DNA of 64,000 bases from Acetobacter aceti NBRC 14818. Its GTDB lineage: Bacteria > Pseudomonadota > Alphaproteobacteria > Acetobacterales > Acetobacteraceae. This document shows positions 1 to 9,211 of this stretch, in pieces. The notes under the pieces were generated by a model, which was not told the DNA's origin, searched no databases, and saw only the letters and a list, made by a program, of their open reading frames with translations. Location of the stretch: the NCBI RefSeq assembly GCF_000193495.2, contig NZ_AP023410.1, positions 1,054,001 to 1,118,000 of the forward strand, given 5' to 3'. The number at the start of each line of letters is the position of its first letter. Positions within the stretch are counted from its first letter, which is position 1. A program made the translations under genes and the position numbers.

Positions 1-1155
1 CAGGCGCTCCGTGTCTGCTTCGCGGATCTGATCCAGCGTTGGCGCCGTATTCCACGTCACATCGACTCCGGCAGCCTGAAGCAGGCGATCAGCCTGACGC
101 TTCTTCGACGGGATGGTCACCAGAACGCAGATGCCCTTGCGGCCAGCACGGCCAGTACGGCCTGAACGATGTAGCAGCGTGGCAGGGCTACCCGGCAGGC
201 TGGCGTGAATCACCAGTCCGAGGGACGGTACGTCAATGCCGCGTGCCGCCACGTCGGTAGCCACGCAGACGCGGGCCTGACCGTTGCGCAGGCTTTCAAT
301 CGCACGGCTACGCTCATTCTGACCCAGTTCACCGGAAATCGCGACGGAAGAGAAGCCGTGCTGCAGAAGAGCGGCGTGCAACTGACGCACGCCTTCACGC
401 GTGTGGCAGAACACCATCGAACAGGGGCTTTCGATCAGCCGCAGCGTGTTGATAATGGCGCCGATCGTGTCGTTCTGATCGGCAAGAATGGCGCGATATT
501 CGATATCGGTATGCGGCTCATTGTCGCCGATCGTGTCAATGCGCAGCGCGTCATGCTGATAACGCTTGGCGAGACGGGCGATTTCGCGAGCGATCGTTGC
601 CGAGAACAGAAAGCTGCGACGATCCTGCGGAGTGGCGTCGAGCAGAGTTTCCAGTTCTTCGCGGAAACCGAGATCCAGCATCTCGTCGGCTTCGTCGAGA
701 ACGGCGACCTTGAGGCCCGAAAGATTCAGGTTTTTCCGTGAAAGATGATCGCACAGACGACCCGGCGTGCCGACCACAATGTGGCAGCCCATCGACAGCG
801 CACGCGCTTCCTTGCGCGGCTCCATGCCACCGACACAGGAGACGATGCGCGCGCCTGTGTCAGCGTAAAGCCATTCCAGTTCGCTCTTCACCTGCAGGGC
901 GAGCTCACGGGTCGGTGCGATCACCAGCGCCAGCGGTGTCGAGGCATGTGCAGCCTTGCCCTGCTCATCGAGCAGTTCGTTGGCCATTGCGAGACCAAAG
1001 GCGACTGTCTTGCCGGACCCTGTACGCGCCGAGACGAGAAGATCCCGTCCCTTTGCCTTTTCATCCAGCACTGCCTCCTGAACGGGCGTTGGCTCCTGAT
1101 AGCCGCGTTGGGCGAGAGCGTGCGCAAGCGTGGGGACTGTGTCCGGAAAAGGCAT
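1..1155 (-). CDS. DEAD-box ATP-dependent RNA helicase (3' end beyond window)
   Basis: The reverse strand is open for 385 codons from an ATG at 1155 to the window edge. All the core helicase motifs are visible in order: Q motif (GYQEPTPVQ), Walker A (ARTGSGKT), APTREL, TPGRL, DEAD (VLDEADEML), SAT, ATDVAARGID and HRSGRTGRAG. This is an RNA-dependent ATPase that unwinds short RNA duplexes, probably in ribosome assembly or RNA decay. The C-terminal tail, which would separate the RhlE, DeaD and DbpA subgroups, lies outside the window, so no symbol is given. The upstream neighbour is a porin gene with its own terminator, so this gene probably has its own promoter. Confidence 0.93.
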   Translation of the reverse strand, partial: MPFPDTVPTLAHALAQRGYQEPTPVQEAVLDEKAKGRDLLVSARTGSGKTVAFGLAMANELLDEQGKAAHASTPLALVIAPTRELALQVKSELEWLYADTGARIVSCVGGMEPRKEARALSMGCHIVVGTPGRLCDHLSRKNLNLSGLKVAVLDEADEMLDLGFREELETLLDATPQDRRSFLFSATIAREIARLAKRYQHDALRIDTIGDNEPHTDIEYRAILADQNDTIGAIINTLRLIESPCSMVFCHTREGVRQLHAALLQHGFSSVAISGELGQNERSRAIESLRNGQARVCVATDVAARGIDVPSLGLVIHASLPGSPATLLHRSGRTGRAGRKGICVLVTIPSKKRQADRLLQAAGVDVTWNTAPTLDQIREADTERL

Positions 1156-1232
1156 GGTTTAGATTGGTCCTGGAACGGGAGACTGGAAGCCGGACATAAA
1201 GAGAAATCTCGGGAAAAGCCAGCGTCAGCTCA

Positions 1233-1265
1233 TAAAAAACAACGGGCGCCCGGAGAGGAGCGCCC
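1233..1265 (-). terminator. Rho-independent terminator of the porin gene
   Basis: On the minus strand GGGCGC pairs with GCGCCC (1260-1265 with 1244-1249), followed by a T-rich tract (1234-1242). It lies just after the stop codon of the leftward porin gene and before the helicase start. Confidence 0.75.
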
Positions 1266-1288
1266 GCATGTCCTGTATGCAGCCATAT

Positions 1289-3133
1289 TTACTGAAATGG
1301 CAAATATCGAAAATCGAAGAAGAGCTGACTTTCGGAAGTATGCGGTTTTCCACCCACCCCCTGATAGGCCTGCACACGGGAATAGGCCAGCTGGGTTCCA
1401 AATTCGACAGTCCCGTACCGTCCCTTGAAAAAACGCCACCACGCGCCAATCGTGCCTTCCATGACGCTATGGATATTAGCCGTGCAGGGCATTGAGGACA
1501 TTTCGATATTACAGCCCGCATTCATCGCATTCGGGTTGCCGTAACCATAGGCCGAACCATTCAGGGTGGAATAGTTACGTCCGGCCCACTGGGTTCCGAA
1601 ATAGCCATAGACATCGAATCTCGCGCTGGGATGAGCGATGATGCCTGCCGTTCCCTGTGCCGAGAACAGTGGCTGCGGCTTGCCCTGGGCATTGATGGTC
1701 GCATCTGGCAGAAGAACCGAGCCATATCGACCAATGCCATACCCCGCCAGACCGGCGATCCGCACTTCCACCTTGTGCGGGATGACGGGAAGGATCATGG
1801 AACCGCCGCCGCCGCCGGTTGGCGCCGTGTAGTTGTGTCCACCACCGACCCATGACACGCGGTCATGCGCGAAATGGGCAATGCCTTCGATTTCGTAATG
1901 GCCCCAGTGCGGATCGTAGGCGATCTTGGCGATCACATCCGGCGCGATCTCGTTCGAGAACGGTCCATTATTGGTCAGCCCTGTGCCATCCTTGTTGATG
2001 GTCGCCACCTTGCCGCCCGGCAGAAGAACCCTTTCATCCCCATCTGTGGTGTAGCCGGTCGTATCATACAGGGTCTGGGGATTCTCGATGGACAGACCAA
2101 GCCAGAGCTTGTGCTTGAAGAAATCCTGCGTGATGCGGACCTGCCACTGGCGCGCCCACGTCTGACCCGCGATCATCGCGGCGTCGATCGTCTCCGGCAG
2201 ACTTTCCTGACGCGGGACGATGCCGATACGGCCCGGCGTCAGCATGCTCCATGCCTGACCGGCCAGAAAATGGAAGTTTTCCTTGCTGTTATCGTAAACA
2301 AGGTAGGCCTGCCGAAGACGCGGGGAGTAACTGTTACTCTCATAGGCGTTGGTCGTGTCAGCACCCGCGCCAAAATCGGTTTCAAAGAAGCCGGAAATGG
2401 TCTCGTACTGGTCGATATTGCCTCTGAGCATGAGAGAGAGGCGGCTGTATCGCGCAGAACCTTCAAAACTGTTTGTGTGATAGTTCGGGCTGTTCTTAAA
2501 CGGAAGTCCGGACCAGAAGGTGAAGGTGCCCGACGACATCTGGCGGTTTTGCAGCACAGTTGCGGCATCAACAAATCCGCCGAGCGCGATCGTCACCGGT
2601 CCTACGTGAAAAACCCCGTGATCGCCCACGGCACCGGCTGCCTGCGCGCCCACACTTTCACGCGCATGCGGCCCCACACCGTTTTCCGCGGTGTGGGCGA
2701 TCATGTCTTCCGAGCGATGGGCGGTCACTGTCTTGACCGTCGGAACATCCTCAGTCACGAAAGTCGGGCGTACCTCTGGTTCGTGCTTACGCGATGTCAC
2801 CCGCACCGGTTCCTCGATCTCCGTTTCAGGAACGGGGCCAGTCTCATTGTTGGTTATCATGATTTTCTGACGCGTGGCCTTGCTCAGACCGGCGTGACTG
2901 GTCGTTTTGCCGACTGCCGCCTTTCTTGCGACAAGCTGTTTCTGCAATCCCATAAGCGCTTTGGTCAGTTGCGCCTGCTGCTGCTGGATTCGTGCAATCT
3001 GCTGCTCCATCAGTTCCAGGGATTCGCTCTGTTCATCAGCGTAAGCTGCGAGAGGGAAAAAGGCTGCCCCGGCACAAAGCAGAAAAGCCAGAGAAGAGCT
3101 GGTCCGGCGGAAAAACGTCGGGCATTGGGGCAT
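1289..3133 (-). CDS. Outer-membrane porin with N-terminal coiled coil (DcaP-like)
   Basis: A 614-residue exported protein. A signal peptide ends near residue 32 (AYA-DE). A glutamine-rich coiled coil follows at about 35-70 (heptad-like EQQIARIQQQQ), then a low-complexity linker, and a beta-barrel from about residue 175 with alternating aromatic strands. A periplasmic coiled coil in front of a barrel is the plan of trimeric DcaP-type porins and some OprB-like channels, so passive uptake of small anions or sugars is inferred. Substrate is unknown. The C-terminus is FRYLPFQ, with phenylalanine next to last rather than last. It has its own terminator, and 178 bases separate it from the divergent dapF. 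Confidence 0.8.
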   Translation of the reverse strand: MPQCPTFFRRTSSSLAFLLCAGAAFFPLAAYADEQSESLELMEQQIARIQQQQAQLTKALMGLQKQLVARKAAVGKTTSHAGLSKATRQKIMITNNETGPVPETEIEEPVRVTSRKHEPEVRPTFVTEDVPTVKTVTAHRSEDMIAHTAENGVGPHARESVGAQAAGAVGDHGVFHVGPVTIALGGFVDAATVLQNRQMSSGTFTFWSGLPFKNSPNYHTNSFEGSARYSRLSLMLRGNIDQYETISGFFETDFGAGADTTNAYESNSYSPRLRQAYLVYDNSKENFHFLAGQAWSMLTPGRIGIVPRQESLPETIDAAMIAGQTWARQWQVRITQDFFKHKLWLGLSIENPQTLYDTTGYTTDGDERVLLPGGKVATINKDGTGLTNNGPFSNEIAPDVIAKIAYDPHWGHYEIEGIAHFAHDRVSWVGGGHNYTAPTGGGGGSMILPVIPHKVEVRIAGLAGYGIGRYGSVLLPDATINAQGKPQPLFSAQGTAGIIAHPSARFDVYGYFGTQWAGRNYSTLNGSAYGYGNPNAMNAGCNIEMSSMPCTANIHSVMEGTIGAWWRFFKGRYGTVEFGTQLAYSRVQAYQGVGGKPHTSESQLFFDFRYLPFQ

Positions 3134-3311
3134 GGAGGAGGAGCGTCCGTTGTCTTGAAGAAGTTTTACGTCAAAGTATTTCTTATTCAGGACATTTAAT
3201 AATAAACCAGCATTAAATTGTCATTCAAAAAAATTTTAAGAAGCCTGCCAAAAGCTTCGCCAATCGTAATTTTTCCCGGAAAATCGTGCATTCAAGGGAT
3301 TTTTGGCCTAA

Positions 3312-4148
3312 ATGTCACATATGAAGACATTTTTTCACAAGATGCATGGATTGGGGAATGACTTCGTCATCATCGACGAAAGATCAGGCTCTTTTGACTT
3401 GACACCCACGCGCATCGCCAGTCTGGCCGGTCGCAGGCGTGGAATCGGCTGCGACCAGTTCGTCACTCTCTCAGCGTCCTCAGATGATAAAGCGGCTGTT
3501 TTTGTGCGCTTTTTCAATCCTGACGGCAGCGAGGCGGGAGCCTGCGGCAATGCGTCCCGCTGCGTCGCCAGCCTGCTCGGACAGGAACGCGACACTGACA
3601 GCCTGACCTTCGAGACCCGCAACGGGCTCCTGAAAGCAGAAGTGCTTTCCCGCGACGCGCTGGGAGGCGCTGTCGTGACAGTCGATATGGGGTGCCCCCA
3701 GACTGACTGGCAGGCGGTGCCGCTGGCCAAACCAGCCGACACACTCCGCCTTCCTCTTGCGGGCGAGCCTGCGGCCCTTTCCATGGGCAATCCGCACGCG
3801 ACCTTCTTTGTAGAGGATCTGTCGGAAGCGGAGCGCGGCCCGACACTGGAAGTCGATCCGATTTTCCCCGATCGCGCCAATATCGGCTTTGCCCGCATCG
3901 ACGCGCCAGACCGGATGCGACTGCGTGTCTGGGAACGCGGCGCGGGCTTCACCTTGGCCTGCGGCTCCGGCGCCTGCGCGGCCGTCGTGAACGCCGCCCG
4001 GCGTGGTCTGGGAGAACGCCGGATGACAGTAGAGGTTGACGGCGGGGAGATGGTTATCGCATGGGATGCCAACGATCATGTGCTGATGACCGGTCCCGCC
4101 CAGCTTGCCTTTGAAGGGACCGTCGATCTCGAGGCCTATCCAAAATGA
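3312..4148 (+). CDS. dapF: Diaminopimelate epimerase
   Basis: Interconverts LL- and meso-diaminopimelate, the last step before meso-DAP enters peptidoglycan or lysine synthesis. At 278 residues it has the normal family length. Both catalytic cysteines are present: C78 in GACGNASRC and C217 in ACGSGAC. The N-terminal signature MHGLGNDFV is intact. Two in-frame starts exist, ATG 3312 and ATG 3321; an AAGG at 3294-3297 sits closer to the first. The stop overlaps the mtaB start by ATGA, so the two are translationally coupled. Confidence 0.96.
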   Translation: MSHMKTFFHKMHGLGNDFVIIDERSGSFDLTPTRIASLAGRRRGIGCDQFVTLSASSDDKAAVFVRFFNPDGSEAGACGNASRCVASLLGQERDTDSLTFETRNGLLKAEVLSRDALGGAVVTVDMGCPQTDWQAVPLAKPADTLRLPLAGEPAALSMGNPHATFFVEDLSEAERGPTLEVDPIFPDRANIGFARIDAPDRMRLRVWERGAGFTLACGSGACAAVVNAARRGLGERRMTVEVDGGEMVIAWDANDHVLMTGPAQLAFEGTVDLEAYPK

Positions 4149-5437
4149 CTGACACCCCTCCGGACATGCCGGCGGACGAGACGCCCAACGCAACACAGGG
4201 CGTGGATATCCTGACTTTCGGCTGCCGCCTTAACACCTATGAGAGTGAGGTCATGCGCGGCCACGCGGCTGCGCTGGAGGATGTCATCATCGTCAACACC
4301 TGCGCCGTGACCAACGAGGCCGAGCGGCAGGCGCGGCAGGCCATCCGCCGCGCACATCGCGAGCGTCCGGATGCCCGCATCGTCGTGACCGGCTGCGCCG
4401 CGCAGATCAATCCGGACCGCTGGGCCTCCATTCCCGGCGTGACCCGCGTGCTGGGCAACGAGGATAAGCTGAAAGCGGAAAGCTGGAGCCTCCCTGCCCT
4501 CGGGTCCGGCAATGCCGTGTCCGACATTATGGCCGCCAAGGAGACTGCCGCGCATCTGGTGACGGAATTCGCCGGACGTACCCGCGCTTTCGTGCAGGTT
4601 CAGCAAGGCTGCAACCATCGCTGCACATTCTGCATCATCCCCTACGGGCGCGGACCTTCCCGCTCCGTGCCGGTCGGCGTGGTGGTGGAACAGGTGCGGG
4701 CGCTCGTGGCGTCCGGCTACCGTGAGGTCGTGCTGACCGGCGTGGACATCACCTCATGGGGTGACGATCTGCCCGGAACACCGCAACTTGGTCAGTTGTG
4801 CCGACGTCTGCTCGCGCTGGTGCCTGAACTGGAACGGCTCCGGCTGTCCTCCGTCGATCCGGTGGAGATCGACGAGGATATCTGGCGTCTGCTGGAAAAC
4901 GAACCACGCTTCATGCCTTACCTGCATCTGTCCCTGCAGGCCGGGTCGGACATGATCCTCAAGCGGATGAAGCGGCGTCATCTGGTCGCAGATGCAGCGT
5001 CTGTTATTGAACGGGCACGGTCGATCCGGCCCAAGATCGGCATTGGCGCGGACCTGATCGCCGGGTTCCCGACCGAAGACGAAGTGCTGTTCGAGGAGAC
5101 ACTCTCTTTCCTTGAGCAGGCCGCCCTTCCCTATCTGCACGTCTTCCCCTACAGCGCCCGTCCCGGCACTCCTGCCGCAAAGATGCCCGCCGTGCCGGTC
5201 GTCGAGCGCAAGGCCCGCGCTGCCCGGGTTCGCGCTGTCGGTGAGCAGTCGGCGCAGAGCTATTTCAGGAGCCTTTTGGGTCGTGAACTACGCGTCCTGA
5301 TGGAAACCCCTGAAAGCGGTCACAGCGAGGAATTCGCCCCGGTCCGGCTGGCGCAGGGTCAGTCCGAGATGGGGCGCATTGAAGTTCTGCGTCCCGTAGC
5401 GGTTGACGAAAAAGGGCTTGTGGCGGAGATCGTATAG
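4145..5437 (+). CDS. mtaB: tRNA t6A37 methylthiotransferase MtaB
   Basis: A radical-SAM methylthiotransferase that converts t6A37 of ANN-decoding tRNAs to ms2t6A. The N-terminal UPF0004 domain carries three cluster cysteines, C27, C53 and C84. The radical-SAM motif CxxxCxxC is C156, C160, C163 (GCNHRCTFC). A C-terminal TRAM-like region follows. Length (430) fits MtaB rather than MiaB, as does the CIIPYGRGPSRS motif. It overlaps dapF by four bases, and ftsY starts two bases after its stop, giving a tight dapF-mtaB-ftsY operon of the kind common in Alphaproteobacteria. Confidence 0.95.
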   Translation: MTDTPPDMPADETPNATQGVDILTFGCRLNTYESEVMRGHAAALEDVIIVNTCAVTNEAERQARQAIRRAHRERPDARIVVTGCAAQINPDRWASIPGVTRVLGNEDKLKAESWSLPALGSGNAVSDIMAAKETAAHLVTEFAGRTRAFVQVQQGCNHRCTFCIIPYGRGPSRSVPVGVVVEQVRALVASGYREVVLTGVDITSWGDDLPGTPQLGQLCRRLLALVPELERLRLSSVDPVEIDEDIWRLLENEPRFMPYLHLSLQAGSDMILKRMKRRHLVADAASVIERARSIRPKIGIGADLIAGFPTEDEVLFEETLSFLEQAALPYLHVFPYSARPGTPAAKMPAVPVVERKARAARVRAVGEQSAQSYFRSLLGRELRVLMETPESGHSEEFAPVRLAQGQSEMGRIEVLRPVAVDEKGLVAEIV

Positions 5438-5439
5438 TC

Positions 5440-6399
5440 ATGGCACTCGGATTTTTCTCCCGTCTCAAGCAGGGGCTGTCGCGCTCCACCCAGAAACTCA
5501 GCAGCGTCTTCACCAAGCGCAAGCTCGACGAAGCGGCACTGGAAGATCTGGAAGATCATCTGATCGCGGCGGATCTCGGTCCGGAAGTTGCGGAACGGGT
5601 CATCGAATCCTTCCGCAGCACCCGTTTCGGGGCGGAAGTGACAGATGATGAAATCCGGCAGACCCTCGCGGATGAAATCGCCCGCGTCCTGACGCCAGTC
5701 GCGATCCCTTTCGAGCCAGACCCGAAGCTCAAGCCGCATGTCGTGCTGATGGTCGGTGTCAATGGCACCGGCAAAACCACCACCATCGGCAAGATGGGCC
5801 GCTATTTCAGCGAGCAGGGCAAGAAAGTCATCATGGTGGCGGGCGATACCTTCCGTGCCGCCGCTGTTGAGCAGCTTCAGGTCTGGGGTGAGCGGACGGG
5901 TGTGCCGGTCATTGCAGGCAAGCCTGAGGCCGATGCTGCGGGACTTGCTTTCGAGGCTCTCAAGCGCGGCAAGGAAGAAGGCGCGGACCTGCTTCTGATC
6001 GACACGGCCGGACGCCTGCACAACAAGGGCGCTCTGATGGAGGAGCTGGCCAAGATCATCCGTGTAATGAAGAAGTTTGATGAGACAGCACCCCACTCCG
6101 TCATTCTGGTGCTGGATGCGACGACCGGGCAGAACGCGATTGAACAGGTGCGCGTTTTCCGTGAGCTGGTGAATGTCACAGGTCTGATCGTGACCAAACT
6201 GGATGGCTCGGCCCGTGGCGGCATCGTGGTGGCACTGGCGGACCAGTTCAAGCTGCCGATCCATGCCGTTGGCGTTGGAGAGAAGGCTGAGGATTTACGT
6301 CCTTTCTCGGCGCAGGAATTCGCTCGTGGTCTGGTTGGCAAAACAGACATTTCGACGACAACTGCTGAAGAGACAGCCGAACAACCCAAGCCTGAATAA
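5440..6399 (+). CDS. ftsY: Signal recognition particle receptor FtsY
   Basis: A GTPase that docks SRP-ribosome complexes at the inner membrane for co-translational insertion. It has 319 residues: a helical N domain (about 1-95), then the G domain with P-loop GVNGTGKTTT (106-115), DTFRAAAVEQL, DTAGR and TKLDGSARGG. The long acidic A domain of E. coli FtsY is absent, as in many Alphaproteobacteria. The start ATG at 5440 is two bases after the mtaB stop. A short acidic/proline-containing tail (EETAEQPKPE) ends the protein. Confidence 0.97.
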   Translation: MALGFFSRLKQGLSRSTQKLSSVFTKRKLDEAALEDLEDHLIAADLGPEVAERVIESFRSTRFGAEVTDDEIRQTLADEIARVLTPVAIPFEPDPKLKPHVVLMVGVNGTGKTTTIGKMGRYFSEQGKKVIMVAGDTFRAAAVEQLQVWGERTGVPVIAGKPEADAAGLAFEALKRGKEEGADLLLIDTAGRLHNKGALMEELAKIIRVMKKFDETAPHSVILVLDATTGQNAIEQVRVFRELVNVTGLIVTKLDGSARGGIVVALADQFKLPIHAVGVGEKAEDLRPFSAQEFARGLVGKTDISTTTAEETAEQPKPE

Positions 6400-6771
6400 C
6401 GCAGAATTAACGAGCGCATCTATTCTTGCGAGTGAATGACTGAATACAGAAATCCATCACGCCTTTACCAATTTCTGCTGTAAAATAAGAGACGTGATGA
6501 GTCCCAGCCCTTAAAGTCAGCGGAAAAAAAGCCCCTCTCCACACCACTAAAGCGAGGGGAATTATATATCAGAAGCGCAGCCGGAATGGCCGCGCATGTT
6601 TTCCGATATCGCACGATATTTTCAAAAGGTCTTTTCGTATCTACAGATGATACAAAAAGGCGCTTTGTGTTTTTTTGTTTCACATTCAAATGAATTTACC
6701 CTTATGATCGTGTCATACTGAAATGCGCCATCGGCGGAGAGTTGCGTTTTCTCCGCAACACAGGAAGAGAA
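6400..6771. other. Structured intergenic region, no protein gene
   Basis: There is no convincing coding sequence between ftsY and the next porin. Three inverted repeats are visible: a minus-strand terminator-like hairpin (6523-6560), a perfect ATATCG-CA-CGATAT palindrome (6606-6619), and a hairpin with arms TTTTcGTATC / GATACaAAAA (6632-6658). The region is noticeably AT-rich. It may hold the promoter and operator of the porin gene and possibly a small RNA on the minus strand. Confidence 0.5.
6523..6560 (-). terminator. Terminator-like hairpin without an upstream gene on that strand
   Basis: On the minus strand CCCCTC (6559-6554) pairs with GAGGGG (6537-6532) and is followed by C and seven Ts (6530-6524). 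No protein gene reads into it from the right, since the neighbouring genes point the other way. Confidence 0.5.
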
Positions 6772-8034
6772 ATGCCAATATCAAAATGGAAACCAGCCCT
6801 TATCCCTGCATTGGCTCTTCTGACGACAGGCAGCTCCATTTCGGGCCACGCCGCGATTCCGTTATTTACCAAAAGTACTGAAGCAACCGGTTTCGAGGAA
6901 TGGTGGCGGGGCATTACGCTGGCCGGCCGTATCGATGGCGGCATATCTGCCAATCCGGCCCGCCCCGATAACGGTATCAATTTCGGCAACTTTATTGGCG
7001 ACCATGCCAATCAGGCGCAGCTCAATCAGTTTGCCCTGACGCTGGCACATGACATCGATACAACGACTGATGGCTACAGCTTCGGTTTTACCCTTGAAGC
7101 GTCCTATGGTTCGGACTCACGGTATTACCATCTCCTCGGCATTTCCGACCGGGCTTTCAATTCGCGCTATCAGATCATTCCTTCCCATGCGCAGGTGGAC
7201 GCTCATCTCCCGTGGTTCACCAAGCTGGGCGTCGATATGCACGCCGGCATCCTTCAAGCCCCCATGGGGCTGGAAGCGTTCGATCCGAACGCACGGCCAT
7301 TTTATACATTTAGCTATACGGGCCAATATTCTGTGCCCTTCCAGCATGTCGGGATGATGGCCACCATTCACGTCACGCCCATGATTGACGTGCTCACAGG
7401 CATAGATACCGGTAACCAGACGACATTCGGACGGAGCGACAACAACAGCGCGCCTGCCGGATACGCAGGCATCACGTTGAATAATCTTGCACATGGCAAA
7501 CTGACCATAACGGAATTAAGCCGTTTTGGCTCTGAGGACTCTCGTATCGCCTTTCATCATGGCGCCAATGAGGATCTACGCTTCTGGAATGACCTTACGG
7601 CCATTTATAAAATTACTCCCACCGTTACTTTGACCGGTGAATTCAATTACATGCATGATGATGGACTGAGAGCCGATACAGAAAGTTTTGTTTCTTATCT
7701 CAGCTGGAATTTCATGAAAAATCTGACCTTCAATTATCGAGGCGAGATTTACCGTGACAACACGGGCCTGATGGTCGCCAATTTTTTAACCAATGAAGGT
7801 TACATGAACGCCATTGCGGGTCGTTCAGCACCGACAGAGAGCGCTCCACCCACCACTTATGGCGCCATGACACTGGGCGTGACCTACAGGACCTCTCTGA
7901 GCAAAGACTATGGTTATTTCGCAATCCGCCCGGAAGTCCGCTTTGATCGCTCGCTGAATGGGACGACACCGTTCAATGATAACCGTAACAGTGGCATGTT
8001 CACGTTCGGTGGCGACGCCATGATAGGTTTCTGA
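6772..8034 (+). CDS. Outer-membrane beta-barrel porin, BBP2/OmpL-like family
   Basis: A 420-residue exported barrel. The signal peptide ends at about SGHA-AI. The body has family-typical stretches (DAHLPWFTKLGVD, ARPFYTFSYTGQYSVPFQHVG) and ends in phenylalanine (AMIGF), as expected for Bam-inserted barrels. It is clearly paralogous to the porin at 51833-53194 in the amine dehydrogenase cluster (shared DAHLPWFTK, RPFY, GYxG and DGKL/HGKL blocks). The start at 6772 was chosen because AGGAAGAG ends two bases before it and the signal peptide then has a normal length; an upstream in-frame start at 6742 would add an unlikely extension. Substrate is unknown. It follows a structured intergenic region. 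Confidence 0.85.
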   Translation: MPISKWKPALIPALALLTTGSSISGHAAIPLFTKSTEATGFEEWWRGITLAGRIDGGISANPARPDNGINFGNFIGDHANQAQLNQFALTLAHDIDTTTDGYSFGFTLEASYGSDSRYYHLLGISDRAFNSRYQIIPSHAQVDAHLPWFTKLGVDMHAGILQAPMGLEAFDPNARPFYTFSYTGQYSVPFQHVGMMATIHVTPMIDVLTGIDTGNQTTFGRSDNNSAPAGYAGITLNNLAHGKLTITELSRFGSEDSRIAFHHGANEDLRFWNDLTAIYKITPTVTLTGEFNYMHDDGLRADTESFVSYLSWNFMKNLTFNYRGEIYRDNTGLMVANFLTNEGYMNAIAGRSAPTESAPPTTYGAMTLGVTYRTSLSKDYGYFAIRPEVRFDRSLNGTTPFNDNRNSGMFTFGGDAMIGF

Positions 8035-8041
8035 ACAGTCA

Positions 8042-8069
8042 GCAGAAGGGCTTTCAGATACCCTTCTGC
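8042..8069 (+). terminator. Terminator hairpin between porin and flgL
   Basis: A 9-bp perfect stem, GCAGAAGGG (8042-8050) with CCCTTCTGC (8061-8069), followed by ACTATCATTTT. It lies between convergent genes and could serve both strands. Confidence 0.65.
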
Positions 8070-8093
8070 ACTATCATTTTCAAAAATTGCTTA

Positions 8094-9206
8094 TCAGATA
8101 TAGTCTGCCAGCGTCATACCCTTGAGATCAGAGATCAGGGTGTAGGATGCAAGAAGCTGGTCCTGAACATTTCCCGTCTGCACAGAAACCGCTGCAATAT
8201 CAACATCCTTGATATCCGAAAGCTGAGACGTCAGCATAGTGCTCATTGTTGACAGGTTTGTAGACTGCGCTGTCAACGAGTTTTGCGTAAGAGCAAGAGA
8301 ACTCACCTGATTACTCAGCTCTGTTCCCACCGTACTGGTTGATGCTTTCAACTGATCCACAAGATCGGAGAAATTACTGCTGGACGTATCAGCATTTCCA
8401 AGAGAAGCGACAATCATCAGGTTACGCATCAGATCCCGAATGGGAGATCCAGTCGTAGTTGTTTGAGAACTCGTCGGCGTCGTACCTTCTGTAGCAACCA
8501 TGCCCACATTGACAACAGCCCCTTGTCCGACAACTGCTTTTGTCTCAAGCCCTTCTGCCGAACTGGGATCCGTGGACAGAGCAGATGAGAAGACAGAAAG
8601 ACCAACTGTTGTATTATCCGTAGTAGTATACGTTCCACCACTTGCGGCGTATGAAGTCGCTGTCTGAAAAACTGAAGACGCGCCCAGCGTATCAAGCTGA
8701 CTGACGGCATCGGACGTAACTGTCGCAAGAGTACTGGTAGCTAGATTACTGGCATCTGGAACCGGAGCGTTATTGACATCAGTGCCAGCAAATACATATC
8801 CGTTGCTGCCTTTCGTATTCAGATAATCTCCCAGTTCAGACAGAGCTGTTTTTGCACTTTCGACAACAGTCGCCAAGGTTTCCTGTCCATACGTCCCATT
8901 CAGGGAAAGCAGATCGGTTTGTAGTGTCGTATTGAGTGATGAAATTTGCGTCAGGGCACTCTGCGTCACACTTAAATTCGTCTGCGCGCCAGAAACGGAA
9001 GTTTGCCAAGTGGAAATTGCGGTAATCTGCGGCTGCAAACTCAACGCCTGTCCACGCTGATCTCCCAGACCAGCATATGTATCTGACGTCACGCCAGTTG
9101 TCGCCTGCGCAACAAGGGCTGTCTGCTTGTCAGTCAGAGTGCTAACCGCCTGCTGCAACACATAAGCCGTGCCACTTGCGCCATAAAGACCAACAGATGT
9201 ACTCAT
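8094..9206 (-). CDS. flgL: Flagellar hook-filament junction protein FlgL
   Basis: Forms, with FlgK, the junction between hook and flagellin filament; secreted by the flagellar type III system. It has 370 residues with the N-terminal flagellin-like helical region (VLQQAVSTLTDKQTALVAQATTG) and a matching C-terminal helical segment (DIKDVDIAAVSVQ, QDQLLASYTLISDL). The central part is rich in Ser, Thr, Val and Asn. It starts five bases after the flgK stop, so it is co-transcribed with flgK and probably flgE. Confidence 0.9.
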   Translation of the reverse strand: MSTSVGLYGASGTAYVLQQAVSTLTDKQTALVAQATTGVTSDTYAGLGDQRGQALSLQPQITAISTWQTSVSGAQTNLSVTQSALTQISSLNTTLQTDLLSLNGTYGQETLATVVESAKTALSELGDYLNTKGSNGYVFAGTDVNNAPVPDASNLATSTLATVTSDAVSQLDTLGASSVFQTATSYAASGGTYTTTDNTTVGLSVFSSALSTDPSSAEGLETKAVVGQGAVVNVGMVATEGTTPTSSQTTTTGSPIRDLMRNLMIVASLGNADTSSSNFSDLVDQLKASTSTVGTELSNQVSSLALTQNSLTAQSTNLSTMSTMLTSQLSDIKDVDIAAVSVQTGNVQDQLLASYTLISDLKGMTLADYI

Positions 9207-9211
9207 GATTC

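Noticed and set aside
1865-3199. 444-codon rightward open frame
   Set aside because: Antisense to the porin gene, which has a signal peptide and family features; the frame has no domain and no ribosome site.
6465-6689. 74-codon leftward open frame between ftsY and the porin gene
   Set aside because: No ribosome site and no domain, and it runs through a terminator hairpin; more likely noncoding.
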